From Turbatrix aceti (taxonomy: Eukaryota > Nematoda > Chromadorea > Rhabditida > Panagrolaimidae), in contig OZ017770.1 in assembly GCA_963969345.1 (NCBI GenBank), positions 4,101,246-4,165,245 on the forward strand: 64,000 nucleotides of DNA, given 5' to 3'. The position numbers were made by a program, and so were the translations under genes. The notes beneath the pieces are model-generated. The model made no database searches. It saw nothing but the letters and a program-made list of their open reading frames with translations, and was not told the DNA's origin. Shown here in pieces: positions 33,776 through 46,900 of the stretch (within the stretch, counting starts at the first letter, position 1; every line of letters starts with the position of its first letter).

Positions 33776-34418
33776 CCTGAAAGAAGTTTCTGCACATTAA
33801 ACACGATTAAAACCATTCAAATTCAAGCGAACAAAACGTGGTATGTATAACAATGATTTGAGAGTGCTTGCAAAACACGAAACCAAAAATTGGTTATACA
33901 AAAGGAAGCGTGGAATAAAAGCGAAGGCTTTCTATTCTTGCATTTGCGGTTGCTGAAAGGAAACAGTGTTGCATTGGGAACGCAACACCACAAGCCTGTC
34001 AAATATCGGGTTCCTTTTTTTCGCCTCGCACTAGTTTTTGCGCAACGCCCGCTGGCTGAATCAAATTCATTCCATTTACATTCACTCATCGATTACTGCA
34101 TTGCAATGAATTTTACACTATTTTACGGATCGCTCGGATGCATAATAGTCTTGTTATTTGGTTTACTTTGTTTTTTAAAAATTGTATTGATATTGACTGA
34201 GTGAGGGCGCTCTCTTGAGTATTGGACAGTTGGCGTGTATTGGACTCTCTGACCAGAATCTTATCAGCTTGTTTCTCGTGTGTACACATTGTCTGGATTG
34301 CAGATCTCTGATTGCGGGAAAACAAATGCACTAACAAGCTGGCGACAAGGGTAACACTTACTCTCAGGTAAATGCTCGTAGAGTTGTCATGTTTCCACCT
34401 CTCTTGACTTCAGGCAGA
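33776..34418. promoter_or_regulatory. Divergent intergenic region
   Basis: 640 bp between the paraplegin-like gene (-) and the SLC41-type gene (+), expected to contain both promoters. No coding signal was seen. Confidence 0.4.
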
Positions 34419-37400
34419 ATGGAACTTACCGGGAGTCCTCCCGGTAAAGCGAACCCAGCGTTCGAATCGTCGACGAGTCTGGCTTCTTCGCAGGACTATG
34501 GCACTGTCGATCCGCTCAGCTTTGCATCCGATGAGAATCTCAACAAACCGGAGAACGCCGGGCATCCGGCATCTCGTGCCGAATCATCTTTAATTTTATT
34601 TTTCCAGGTTTAGATGATTATTTTTTGGTTGAATTTGGGCATTTGTAGTTTTTTAGGTTTTGTTTCCGTTTTTGATAGCCGGCTTTGGCATGGTATTGGC
34701 TGGCATTGTTTTGGACATTGTTCAGCACTGGCCGCTCTTCCGTGAAGTTCCCGAAATTTTCATTCTTGTCCCTGCTCTGCTCGGACTCAAAGGAAATCTT
34801 GAAATGACACTTGCATCTCGTCTTTCAACCCAGGTGAATTGGATTGCTTTTTTTCCGGCTGAAGGTTTTAATGGGATTTGTAGGCAAACACAGGCCGAAT
34901 GGATTCGAAAGAACAAATTGTCACCGTGGTCGTATCGAACATTGCTCTGATTCAGGTTCAAGCCACAGTCGTTACATTTTTGGCTTCCGGATTTGCTATT
35001 GCGCTTGCCTGGATCCCGCGTGGTCAGGTGGACTGGGGCCACGCTGCGCTGCTCTGTGCCAGTAGCTTGACTACCGCGTGCTTTGCTTCCTTCTTGCTCA
35101 GCGGCCTCATGATTGTTGTCATTCTCCTGTCTCGCCGATTTAACATCAATCCCGATAACGTGGCCACGCCTATTGCGGCGTCTCTTGGTAAATTTACTGT
35201 TCACTCATCAGTAACGATTTTTTTTTTATTTCCAGGTGATCTGACAACGCTGACCATCTTATCATTTTTTGGAACCGCATTTCTCAGGGCTCACGTGACG
35301 GAATCATGGATGAACGTCGTCGTAATTTTTATTTTCCTCCTGGCCGCTCCTGTCTGGGCAATTGCTGCTCTGCGGGATGGATCGACACGTGCGGTGCTTG
35401 AAGACGGTTGGTCGCCGATAATATTCAGCATGTGCCTGAGCAGCGGAGGTGGTTTTGTTCTCGAGAAGGCAATGAAGAACTTCCCTCAGATGGCTCTCTT
35501 CCAGCCTGTCATCAACGGTCGGTTATCTCGTTTTTTTGACACTGCATTAATGTTGCACACTCTCATCAAAAAATTGTGGAATATTAATGGAAACGTCATG
35601 TTGCCTTAACGTTACGTTGTACACGCCTGTCATTTTTTTGCATTTGCATTTATTTCAATTTAAAATTCAGCTTTTGTGTTTTTGAACTGAAATAACTTTC
35701 AGGCGTGGGTGGCAATCTGGTCGCAGTTCACGCGAGTCGTATCAGTACCTTCTTCCACACATATGGCACTCCAGGTTTTCTGCCCTTCGAATGGACGGTT
35801 TCACGATTTCACAGTATATCGCGTGCGTTCTTTACAAATGAATGGGATTCGCGATCGGCTCGTGTCCTTGTCTTTCTCGTTGTTCCCGGTCACGTTATCT
35901 TCGACGGTTTGATATCACTGCTGCATACGGGCGATAATCCGCCAGCCAGTCCGCTTTTCACAAGCGTCTATCTTCTGGCTGCTCTCACCCAGGTCTGTTT
36001 AATTCTAATTATACCGGCAAACATATGTATTTAATTTTAACTTTAAGAACAAATTTAAGAACATTTGACCGTGTTTTGCAATTTTTGCAGTTGAATAAGA
36101 ACTTTATTCATGCGTTTTGAATCCATCGAAATTGAATACTCCCTGCAAAAAATGCTTGACTTATTTTTAACTACGATGGCAGAAAACTTACTCTTGCATA
36201 GTGATAATTCTGTCAACCGTAGTTATTAGTTCTGCGTTGTTTTCCCGTTGTCCGATCGAGGCGAAGGCAATAGCGTACTGGTCGATGCTATCGAACAGGA
36301 GATTTTTGATATCGTCAAACTGAAAAAAAAACAAATGCGTCCAGTCAGTCCCTCTTTAAAAAGTCATAGTGTTCGTAAAATACGACTCTTACCTCATCAT
36401 GGTCCCGGGGTGTTATCTGAAGGAGCAGTGCCGTTACGAGGGATATCATGACGTATTTGAGAATTTCAATGACAATGTGTTCTTCTTTTATGAATGCGCT
36501 TTTATCGGCTTTACGTAGCGGAATCGGATCCGAGTAATCTGAAAAACAAATGATGGCGTCAGAATTTGGTTGAAGCAAATATAAACAATACCAAAAAGTT
36601 TACTGTATTTCTTTTTCCGCTTTACGAGACAGCATTCATGGGGCACTTTAACTTTCATAAGCATGTCCAAGGTGTCGGAGCACTCAGTTCGAAGGTCGTC
36701 GATTACGGATGTCCAGAGTTCATCCATGATGTATTTGGAGCTAGCATCGCCTATCTGCAAATATGTAAATAAATAAGATATGCGCAAAATAGGCTGCAAA
36801 TATTAAAATTTACCTCCTTGACTGTCGTTGTGATTTTCTGGTAAAACTCATGGGTATACTTGACTTTTTTGCATACAATTTCATAGAGCAACCAAATCTC
36901 TGTTTCACACAGCTGGCCGCTTGTGGCGACGATTAGCTGGCAGAGAGACTCGATGGCATCACTAAGCCGGTTTTTGCGGTACTGTCGTTTGGCTGTTTTG
37001 AACAGCAGTCGGCGAAGGAAGGTGTCTTCTTTGCTGCATTTGACGTTGACGGTTTGCAGCAGGCTATCGTAGGTGCTGAGATATTCCTGACAATTCTAAA
37101 AACAACAAAAAAAGCATAAATGTGCAAAAATTTATGGGATTGTGTAATAAATTAAAATAAATACTTTTATTTTTTCTTGAATAAGAGCATTTCTCAATCG
37201 GCATTCTTCCATCTGTTGATCAAGTTTGTGGCTCGTACATTCTTCTTTATTACCGCCTGCGTCGACTAGAGCATTGCATCGACGGAAACATGTCTGGATT
37301 GCTTTCTGCAATAACTCAGAAAATGGGTTACAGATTGAAAAATATTACAATGTAAAATAATTGCTTACCATGTGCTCGTGTTCAATTTGGGACACGTTAT

Positions 37401-39457
37401 CCTTAAGCGTCTGAATTGTCGTTGAAAGCTGCGATATCATGCCGTTAAGTTCATCAGAGTATTCCTTGTCTGCCTGAAAGCAACATGTCTCTCCCGTAAC
37501 GCCGGAAGTCGCCGAAATTTGACTCTCTTGACAGCAGAGATGACCATTTTTGGGTGACGGCAACAAATAACTTAGGTCATCTTCGTTATCGATTTTAATC
37601 GGTGTATCACGCTGACGATTTTTTATTTTTTGGTAGAACCTCCGCAACTTGGCAGGCTTGGCACCCATAGCTGAAAAAAGGGGTAGGTTGTCGGAAGTCA
37701 AGCGGAACACGCACGAAACACGTAACCTTTTTTATATTTTTTGTACGACAATTAAAAATGGGGTAATACTGACGGGACGTTTATTACGTGAGACTTCTTA
37801 GTAATCATTCGCTTTCCCCTGTAATATTACCGAGACTGTTGAATGAAAATGAAAAGACATGGCAAGAAAAGAAGACCCGACCCATTCGGCCGACGAGCAA
37901 CCGAATGGGACACAAAGCTCTCTCTTTTTTTTTTAATTATTGCGTTATTATTTTAATAAAGAACAACGGAGCACAAAACTGCTTACGCCGACTTATTCAG
38001 GTGGCGGCAGATAGGAAACATAAATAGTTGCTCGTATAGAGGACGACGGCATCTTGCTTGGCTGAGCAATCTAGCGTGTAAAAGTTAGGGCTACGAAAGA
38101 GGGAGGAGAGAACGAGAGGTTGGCATTGGGTGAGGAATAAAAGTTAACAGATCACAAACGATGACTATATACTAAATATGCTGCTTATATTGCAACGCTA
38201 GAATCTCTCACCTAGGACAAAAGAAATCTGCTATGGCCTCCTGAAGAGGAGACGACAGCCCCCATGGCAGGAAGGGAAACGCCGAAGTGAATAAAACAAA
38301 CATGAAGGAGCCATGCATTTTAATCCACATTTGAGAATTAATGCGCATGCCCTTTGTTCCGGGGACTTCTTAAATTTTTGTACCACTCCACAAAATGCAA
38401 ACAACGGCTGACAAAACAATATGAATCTATTTTTTTTGTCTGCCGTGGGCTCTGCAAAATTAATGTTATACCATTACACCAAGGGAAAAAGGGATAAACA
38501 TTTATGGGTGATGTTTTTGATTTAGCTAATTACTAGAAAGATCGTTGGACCATTACCCCCGCCATAACACGAAACAATTAAGAAACCGTCTATTCCTCAT
38601 TAAATTTTCGCGTTTTGGGGCACCATCACGTAGCCTCAAGAGCTTTTGGAAAATTCCACGCGTTATAAACTGAAAATTGAAAACGTCGTCGAAAAAGACG
38701 ACTAACCATAAATAAGTCATTTAATAAGAATTTGCCAACTCCTGATTTGAATGCAAACATTTTTTGGTGTCATATTTTTTCCTGTGACTTACCCAAAGTG
38801 CCAAAGAACGGAAAAAAACACAGAACGGGAAGACAAATAAGGTTACCTTGTGTTAGTCGGCTTCAGTTTTCCAAAATGACCTTAGCGTAATATAAGGCTT
38901 CGTTCGCTGTTTTACTTTATATTTTTCATAAGTAAAAACAAGTAAGGCCATTTTTATTTTGTGATGCATCCACGGATGTGGTATGTCGTTGTCGTCGTCG
39001 TTGGCATATGTTAGATGAAAAAATATAAGTGATGTTAATCGGCTTGCGTTTTTTTTCTGCGGCTACGCAGGTTAGAAAACCTAGTGGTACACAATTCCCA
39101 ATAGCTGGCATACTTGAGCCAAAAGAGCGGCTGATTAACGGATTTTTTTTGACGCACTCACATTTAGCAAATTGCTTTCGATTGTGTTTACCAACCATTA
39201 TTTTTGTAAAGTTTTGTTATTTTTGAGGCAAAAGTACACCTTCAAAAATATTTATATTTAAAATCTTTCAGGTAATATTGCTTCTGTACGTGTGCCAATG
39301 GCTGGTAGCCTTCATGTGGAGTCATCGCGTGGATCCTGATAACGCCGCTATTCCCTATCTTACAGCACTCGGCGATTTGATTGGCACAATATTGTTATTT
39401 GCAGCTTTTTCATTTCTACACTTTGTTGGGGATAAGGAAATTATCAAAACTGAATAA
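34419..39457 (+). CDS. SLC41/MgtE-type divalent cation transporter
   Basis: Exons 34419-34607, 34657-34833, 34884-35187, 35236-35517, 35703-35992 and 39272-39457 give 475 residues. A Ser/Pro-rich cytosolic N-terminus precedes two MgtE-like repeats. Repeat 1 has [19 protein letters not shown] [15 protein letters not shown] and [20 protein letters not shown]. Repeat 2 has [19 protein letters not shown]. The last exon ends [19 protein letters not shown], the SLC41 signature. Known SLC41 proteins move Mg2+ (SLC41A1 as Na+/Mg2+ exchanger) across plasma or inner mitochondrial membranes. An in-frame ATG exists at 34389, but a ttgacttcag acceptor ending at 34413 favours 34419. The last intron (3,279 bp) is far longer than all others and hosts another gene. 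Confidence 0.92.
36188..37668 (-). CDS. Coiled-coil protein of unknown function, nested in the SLC41 intron
   Basis: Opposite-strand gene with about six exons. It starts [20 protein letters not shown] (possible Gly2 myristoylation). Exon 1 ends in a heptad-like helix ([20 protein letters not shown]), followed by [20 protein letters not shown] and [79 protein letters not shown] and the last exon [20 protein letters not shown]. The stop is at 36188. An acceptor tttttttcag lies 2 nt before the ATG, suggesting trans-splicing. No family recognised; largely helical. Confidence 0.7.
37711..39271. other. Remainder of the long SLC41 intron
   Basis: No gene seen. It should contain the promoter or outron of the nested gene near 37.7-38 kb and the branch and acceptor region (aatctttcag) at its end. 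Confidence 0.45.
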
Positions 39458-40988
39458 ACTCTAGTTGTATGCAAAATTGGTGTTATATATAATTTTTAGT
39501 CCATGTATGTATTTCTGTGTGTACGGTGAATGTTCATTCAAATAAATAATAATTACTCGGCTGTCGTAATACATGTTTACCAAAGTGTAGTGCCATTACC
39601 CGTAAGCCTACAGGTAATAATTTTTGTTCTGTCGTATTTTAAACAAAAAACCAAAACACGCAAATACTCCATTTGTTTGTGTAATTCATTCATGTTTCAT
39701 CTTTCTAAAAAAATGGTCTTAATTAGCAATTATGCTGACTCACAATCACGTCAACAATTGCAAATGCCGAACTTCGTGCAGTTTGCGGTGTAAATATTTT
39801 TACGCCCACATTAATGTTGTTACTGACAGCGTTTGTGACGGAGGTGGTTTTGATATTCAGAGTTGCGCTACTTCGTAATTCAGAAAAAAAAACAACAGCA
39901 GTGAATTGCGAATTTATCACTGTGGTCAGCGTAATTTTTTTCTTTTTATTTGTTATAATTTTTTTTCACATGAAAAAAAACAAGTACAAAGATGAAGTGG
40001 TCAAAGCAATGAATTCACAATATTGTTCTTCTTGCAAGGTGTTTTTTCAATGTTCAGTAAAGCGCTACTTGACGGATCAAAAGCCCCTTACTTTGTTGCA
40101 GAACAGCCGGTTCACCCACAAAGGAACTGACAGGTAGCTCACATCAAGGATAACATCGTTGAAGGGCTTTAAAAAGTGGCTGAGATCAGACAGCAGCTCC
40201 GGGTTTCCTCTCGCGTCAGAACGGAGCCAAGCCGTTCTGATGCTTGGCATCGTTCCCACTGCACCCCCAGTTTTACCGCCATTTTTTATTCATTTCGTTT
40301 TATTTTTTGTAACGAAAACTTCACAATGAACAATGATACAATTTTTAAATCCCACTTTCAAAGACAATGGGACATTTTCAAAAAAATCCCATAGTCTTAC
40401 GGCGACGAGGTGGACAAATGGGCTCCGAAGGTGTGGCTGTACTTTTTGTGTCCAAGGAGCCTGCAAGCCCTCCTGCTAAATCTTGGATGGCACGAAAGTA
40501 GACGGTCGATGAAGACCGGTTCAGCAGTCGTCGTCCTGAGTGACGATCGTCTGATCTCGTCGGTGTCACGGCAGCAAAACAGGCGATTGGCTAGATGGGG
40601 ATTCCACGGTGCGGCAAAATGCCCCACCCGGTGGGTTAAATAGCCTAAAATAGTTCAAAACTATTTGCAATTCATAGTTCGCAAAAGACTTACTGAGATC
40701 ACAGAACAATCGATCGGATGCGCCTTCGGTGCAGAAGATCCAAATTTGGACGCGCCCGCGGTGCAAAAGGTCTTGATTTGGACGTGCCGGCGGTGCAGAA
40801 GTTCGAAGGACAAACGACTGTCTACTGACCTCGGAACGAAGCACGCTGAGTAGGCTAGTCAGCGTGCTTCGAGTAGCCAATCGAATAAAAACCGCAGATA
40901 AGAAAAAAAACCGGCTTTTCCCTCCTTTAACAGCGAGTTTTCGTATTCGCGTCGAGAGTTTCACTGGGTGTTCTCCTCGGAATTCCCC
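39458..40988. other. Non-coding region with degraded repeat DNA
   Basis: No supported gene. Composition becomes GC-richer after 40.4 kb, where a short tandem repeat lies (next entry). The change suggests inserted mobile DNA continuing into the integrase remnant at 41 kb. Confidence 0.35.
40726..40816. repeat. Short tandem repeat, about 32-bp unit
   Basis: Three imperfect units beginning cggtgcagaag or cggtgcaaaag, each followed by ttggacg or a similar tail. Confidence 0.45.
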
Positions 40989-41345
40989 TTATCTGCAGTT
41001 CCGCTTTGCGAAAAACGGCGATTTTAGCTCCGTCGCATCGAAAACTCCATTACTCCTTTTTCTCGGCTCCAACGCGAAAAAACTTTTTTTTTTGCTCCAG
41101 TTTGCTCCGAGTCGTCCGGTGCCTAGGGATGCGAGGCTTTCATCTGCACATCGCTGGAGAAGCGAAAAAGGGCCAATTTTGTACCTTTGAAACGCTTCTG
41201 ACCGGAAATGCGTTCCGTTGTCGGTCACCAGGAATTTGGGTGTACCGTAGTTTAGAGAGAACTCGTTCATAGCGATGATTAAAGCCTCGGCGGTTGTGAA
41301 CTTTATTACGTACACGAAGGGAAAATGGGAGAATGCGTCGCCCTA
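40989..41345 (-). mobile_element. LTR retrotransposon integrase remnant
   Basis: The minus strand shows the integrase core VYVIKFTTAEALIIAMNEF, then GTPKFLVTDNGTHFRSEAFQ, with DAFSHFP just before it. This is the Ty3/gypsy-type catalytic region with the TDNG block. The similarity ends abruptly after the last motif, and a frame change separates the upstream VD block. No other pol domain is present. Confidence 0.75.
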
Positions 41346-41460
41346 TCAACAATTAATTTTTGCTAGGAAGAACAGGTGTCGGCGAAATACGGTACATAAT
41401 TTTAAAGTATTTGCTTTGTTGTTGCTAACAGAGTTGCCCGATAAACTGTTTTTATTTCAG

Positions 41461-41700
41461 TGTTGTTGTTATACGAGCCGCGGAGGACGACGAATCCTCA
41501 ATCAATCTACCCACAGCTCCGCCTCAACAACCCTCGAATCACAAGGCGAGTACGCAGGCGGAGTCTCATATAAAAGAGCCGCCAGAGGGAGAAGAAGTAG
41601 AGAAGAGAGAGGGAAGAACGACTTCAGAGAAGGAACCTTGTTTTGTATTCTATTGTTTATCGTAAAATAAACTGCTTCTGATATCTGAAGGAGGAAGGAC
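41461..41700 (+). mobile_element. LTR-like promoter/polyadenylation segment (possible solo LTR)
   Basis: Begins with tgttgttg, has catataaaagag (TATA box) near 41568, a purine-rich tract, and aaataaact (poly(A) signal) near 41665, ending gaaggaca. This is the order of an LTR U3-R-U5. It faces the opposite way from the adjacent integrase remnant, and no second LTR or clear target duplication was found, so it is only a candidate. Confidence 0.35.
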
Positions 41701-42621
41701 ATCCGAGTAGAACCGGGTTACGAGCGTTTGGGCGAGCGCCCGGCTTGTGCCGGGGCCCCCAGATGACATTGTCAATTATAACGTTGAACCTATCCATTGC
41801 GAATTCGGTCGATTACAATCAATTTCAAATTTGTCCGATCAGAAACGACGCGATGAAACGGGTTGAATTAGTTTAGTATTTCGGAAAAGATAACGATGCT
41901 GATGCATATTGTAATTCACTGCCTGCAAAATCCAAATTTATAATAATTCATAAGTTTGAACTATAACTTATGGATTCTTTGACGGCAATCCAATTTTTTT
42001 ACGATTTTACGATGTACAATCAGTTACATTATTGACGTCATTCGCCAAATCTTCACATTATAGCATTAAGCATTAAGCGTTTGTTTTGCCATCGATTATT
42101 TTTAGTTGAGGCTCATCGTTGATCTCTGTGATATTGGTTTGCGGGTCATGGAGCTTTCCCACTCTGCGCACCGAGGAGCGTCCTTTTTTGTGCCCCCCAA
42201 AAAATTGGGCAACCACACCTTACATAATCGTCTTTTACGGGTAAAAGGTTTTTTGTGTTCACAAAAGATGTTGAGGAAATCAACGTAGCCGATAAAACAT
42301 AAACGGGATAGCCTCCACAAATTTTTATGCTTTGCCATTGTCGCTTTGCTTTACCTCCGATGGGACAAAGAAACAGAATTAAAAAAGAACCTCTTGACCT
42401 GATGCTCTGTGCGGATGCACCCCAACCATCCATCAACTTCATCTTCATCACTTCTTCCTCGATGATACATATTGCAAATTGTTTATTCTTGTTGTTAAGA
42501 AAAAATCATGTAACTAATACCACAAAACACGACGGCTACGAGATCTAGAGAAAGAAAAAAGCATTTTTTGAATACTGACAACAACACAAACAAAAAAATG
42601 CAAAAAGAAAGAAATTGTTGT
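41701..42621. other. Intergenic region, nothing recognised
   Basis: AT-rich DNA downstream of the alpha/beta hydrolase gene. No gene or repeat identified. Confidence 0.4.
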
Positions 42622-43412
42622 TTACAGAGGACCTTCGATTGCATCCCACAGACTATCGAGAGCGAGTTCAATTGTTGTGCGGTCCTGCAAAAAAATGAAA
42701 AGATGAATTTCATTGATAACACAAATTAAAAAACGTACCGTGATAAAATGCCCGTCATTGATGAGATACAATGCTTTGTTGGGTGATTCAATCTGGGAAA
42801 GCAGTTTTAGGCTGTTCTGGTAGGGCACCAGGTGATCACGCATCCCATGAACAATTCTGACGGGAAAATTAAAGTCAAGTCTTTGGTTTGTTTTGCTCAC
42901 GCAATTCTGAAAGTGAAAAAGGTGATGGTGATCAACGTGAGTAACTCCAGTTATTGACTCACGTTCACGAATTCCATCAAGTTCTCCAAATCAACCCTGA
43001 TGTCGAGCGATGAATCCGATGTGGGATGACTCAGCACTTCTCCTTTGTATAATTTGTCAGTTGAACCGGGCAAAACACGCTCCATGTAATCGATGTCTAG
43101 TCCCACGCCCGGGGAAAACAGGAGAAGACCCCCAATGGCTTCTGGTGCATCCAATGCAGCTCGGAGAACAGCTTGGCAACCCGCAGAGCTGCCAACGAGT
43201 ACTGTTTTCACGTCGTCGGTGTCTAATGCGTGGAGGATGTCTTGTCGCCAGTCATTGATGTTCCATATCCGTTCTCGGTTGCCGTAATCGCGGTAGTTGA
43301 GGCCATATGCCTTGATTTGATGCTGATCAGCCCATTGAAAAATCTTGTAGGAAATGCCGTTCTTTGGAGCCGCACCAAGACCGTGGCAGAAAAGCACCCG
43401 AAGACGAGTCAT
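42622..43412 (-). CDS. Alpha/beta hydrolase
   Basis: Three exons on the minus strand, introns at about 42958-42905 and 42738-42686. The start MTRLRVLFCHGLGAAPKNGI provides the oxyanion-hole HG. The nucleophile elbow is VGSSAGCQAVL (Ser of GSSAG), the acid is Asp in VHGMRDHLVPYQNSL, and the His is in NDGHFIT, so the catalytic triad is complete. Its size and compact core resemble ABHD10-type thioesterases and small serine hydrolases, but the substrate is unknown. The acceptor-like tgttgcag ends immediately before the ATG, so the mRNA is probably trans-spliced there; an upstream cis exon in frame would hit a stop. Confidence 0.85.
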
Positions 43413-43939
43413 CTGCAACATTGAAAATTGGGGGATGCACACACCGGATTTTGTGACCGACACAGGAACGCTCTGCGAGAACAATAAAACTGCGTGATAG
43501 GGGGGCAGGCATGACACGAAAGGAACAAAAAAGGAATGTTAATTACGCAAAACATAAATCGCAGATTTTCACTTCATAGTTGCGTAGTCAAAGTGAAAAG
43601 GAAATCAGGTGAGGATACAATGACTCTGTGCTAGCAAATGTGAGGAGATGATGCGCTAGACTCTTCGCTCTTTGCCGTTAGCTCCGCCTCGACGCAAAAC
43701 GTGTCTGTGTCCGTATTTTTACAATTGTGGACGCCGGAAGAAAAAGAAGGGTGTGTTGACCTTTCCTTTTTTGTGTCCACAAGACGGACACGATGCATTC
43801 GTGTTTGTTGTTCTTTTAAAAATTTTTTTAAACACATGCAAATTTTATATGCATTTTTGAACAAAATGCCGAATAAAAAATTTGAATTGAAAAATGGGTC
43901 ATTACATCGAACATATACATATTTGGTCATTGCTTTTCG
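43413..43939. other. Intergenic region
   Basis: Between the hydrolase start and the tolloid 3' end. A poly(A) signal (AATAAA on the minus strand, 43940-43945) for tolloid lies at its border. Nothing else was recognised. Confidence 0.4.
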
Positions 43940-43954
43940 TTTATTGTTGTTCGT

Positions 43955-46900
43955 TCAATCGTTTAAAATCGGTTCACGATCTCGATTGGTTGTCAGTAAT
44001 GTCGGCGAAGGACGAAGGTTTGGCTGGGGCAGCGCATTGCTAGCTGAATACTGGAAAACGAATCCTTTTTGCTCGACGTTGTTGTCCGTGGTGAATTCAA
44101 CCAAAAGACCATTTGCGGAAGATACGATTGTAGGCGGCAGCTGGAAATTTATAAAAACAAAGAATTTTTTTCGTGAGAAATAAAAAATATTGTATCTCAC
44201 GTCATCACCGCAAAACTGTCCGATCAGCAGATCCGCATGCTTGGACAGACCATCGTAAACAGCTACGTAATCGTATTCGCATCCGCGTTCACGTTCGACA
44301 TCAAACTGAGTAAACGTGAGTTTCACGCCTTGCTCAGCGTCTGTGTACAATTCCCATGTGCATTTGGTCATCTTGATATACTTTCTATCACCGTATCTTG
44401 CGTGTGAATAGACAAAGCCAATTGTTGAGTCAGCCTTGAGGCGTCCACCACAAACTGTAACAAACCGATTTTTGCAGTATACGTTTTAGTGAATAATCAC
44501 CTGACTCGTAAGTGGCATTGAAGCCCTGCCGTGGCTGCGTGTCATCCGAACGCAGTTCAACGAGCAGCTGGTTACCCGTAGAGACGACTTCCTTGGGGGG
44601 TGTGCGTCCGCAATATGATCCTAGTATGCGGGTCGAGTGGTCACCTCCGTCGTAGATGATTACTTGGTCGTAGCGACACGCATAGTGATCTTCTACGTCG
44701 AAAAAACCAAACGTCTAAAAGGAAGTTTTTTTTTTACTTTCGAGTATTTGCAATGTCTGGTTCGTGACTACCAGATTAATTCGATGTCCCGGAGTTGTGA
44801 GAAGATGCCAGGTGCAATTCTTCGCTGTGGGGTAAAAAGATGGAAAGTCCGGGGAATGTATCTCGCCGGCGGGCTCGTAGCTCTGAACAAAGCAACCACC
44901 TGTAGTGCAGGAGTGACCATCATCGGCAAGGCTCAGTCCTTTCTCGCATCTGCATTCGTAACTGCCAATAATGTTGACACAGATTTGATCGCAGCCACCG
45001 TTGTTGTGTGCGCATTCGTTCAGGTCGAAGTAGTAATGTGCGGCAAACCCCTTCCTTTCCATTGAATTGTCCGAATGAAAGGTGACACGCAATTCCTTTT
45101 CTTGAGACAAAAGAACAACGGGATCGGCATACTCTCCGCACAGGCGCAGTTCGTTGGAGGCAATGAGGCCTTTGATCGGTTTGAGATGAACGTAGTCATA
45201 CTCGCAATCCGATTTTAAGCCTTCGATGTTGAAGGTTGTGAAGTTGACAACTACATGGTGGTTTGAAGGAGCCTTGATTTCCCATACGCATTTTTTGTTG
45301 GATGCGTAATTACCGGGGTAATTTGGACTGAAGAAGTTACCCGGAATCGGGGAAAGTTGACCTCCACATGTGCCTGAACACTTTTACGTGAATTGTTTTC
45401 TTTGTTTTAAAAAAACCAACTTTCACAAGTTTTGCCATCTGCATTGAGGGAATACCCGCTAAAACAATCACACTCAAAGCTGCCAATTTTGTTGATGCAT
45501 ATTTGTTGACAGTTGTGGCGTTGGGTTTGACACTCGTCAACTTCTGCAAAAAAATCGATGCAATAAAATTATCTAATGCATTAATAATAACCTTTTAAGT
45601 AATTGATATGAAACCCATTTTTTTGAATTGAAGTATCGGAAAAGAATTTGATAAGCATTTTGTTTGATTTTGCTGTTGCTATGAATTTGGGTGCCTTTTG
45701 TCCGCAAAGACGTGCAATCAAATTTGAATCATCGTGTATATGGGTCTCGAAAACCTCCAGGCGATCGTAAGAACAATCCTGATGGGCTTCCAAGTTGAAG
45801 TATTGGATGTTGATGGCTACACGATATCCCTTGGGCACCGTGATGTTCCAGTAGCATAGCTTTTCTGGTAGATACTGATCAGGGAAGTTTGGACTCTGAA
45901 TCGTGCCTGATGAACCATAGTACGATCCACCGCAAACAGCTGAACAAACATTTCGGTTTTTAACATGCTGACAACAATTTTTTTATACCCGTATATTTGC
46001 CCAAAACAGATGACTGCAGCACCTGGTTTGAAATGAGACGAATGAAGACTGCATTGGAAGACGATAAAAAGGTTTTTTCGGCAACTCCACCACACATTTT
46101 GCCTGTATAAGAAATTAATTTAACGAAAATGAGTAATAAAATGACATTGCATACCCAGAAGCTTGCCAGTACCAGGCGAAAACCCGTCGCTAATTTCCAT
46201 GTAATTTTGATACTCTTTGGCACACACTCGAGACTTGGATTGTTTCAAGCCTAATGACGTTAATTTGAGCAATATGCGTTCTCCGATGGCTCCAATAATT
46301 CGCCAGCTGCACTCTGTATTGTTTCTAGAAATTGTGATTTCGCCCTTGCTGTCTAAAATATTCACTAGGCATGCTGAAAAAATATTCATAAAGTTGAGAA
46401 GCAAAAATTTCTTTTCAAAACCTGGACAATTGTACATTTTGTTTGTTTGCCGGATGTCACCAGAACTTAGTTTTGTTCGTTGGCCAATTTTAGGACGCTC
46501 GCCGGATGGTGGTTTTTTAGGTAAAATTGTATCCAAAAATGCCGTTCGTGCAAAAGTGTCACGGGCATAATGCATTCTGTAATTAATAAAACTTGCATTT
46601 TTCTTTGCATCAAAAAATATTCTTACATTGAATCAAAGTCGTAAGTCTCGCCTCGGCTGTTGATTTCATCCATCTTGGATTTGTCAAAATTGTAATCCTG
46701 TCCATCTTGAATATTGTTATGAAAAATCTCCACAAAGCTATCCCTATCGGGTCTGGTATGTTCGTGAGAAAATCCAACGACATGCCCAAGCTCGTGTACA
46801 ATGATGCCAAATTTGTCACAATTTTTGCCAATGGATATGATCTGTTGGCCGTCTCCGCGTCGTCCGACGTATGAGCAGCACCTGTACGTCATCAGTTACG

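Noticed and set aside
40397..40964. Possible retroelement gag or protease frames on the minus strand
   Set aside because: No retropepsin, zinc-knuckle or RT motif was found; only the adjacent integrase block is recognisable.
43413..43517. Upstream extension of the alpha/beta hydrolase (frame beginning MSCLPPYHAV or MPAPLSRSF)
   Set aside because: Acceptor tgttgcag sits directly before the internal ATG; splicing the upstream MPAPL frame to it gives a stop, and the read-through leader has no homology.
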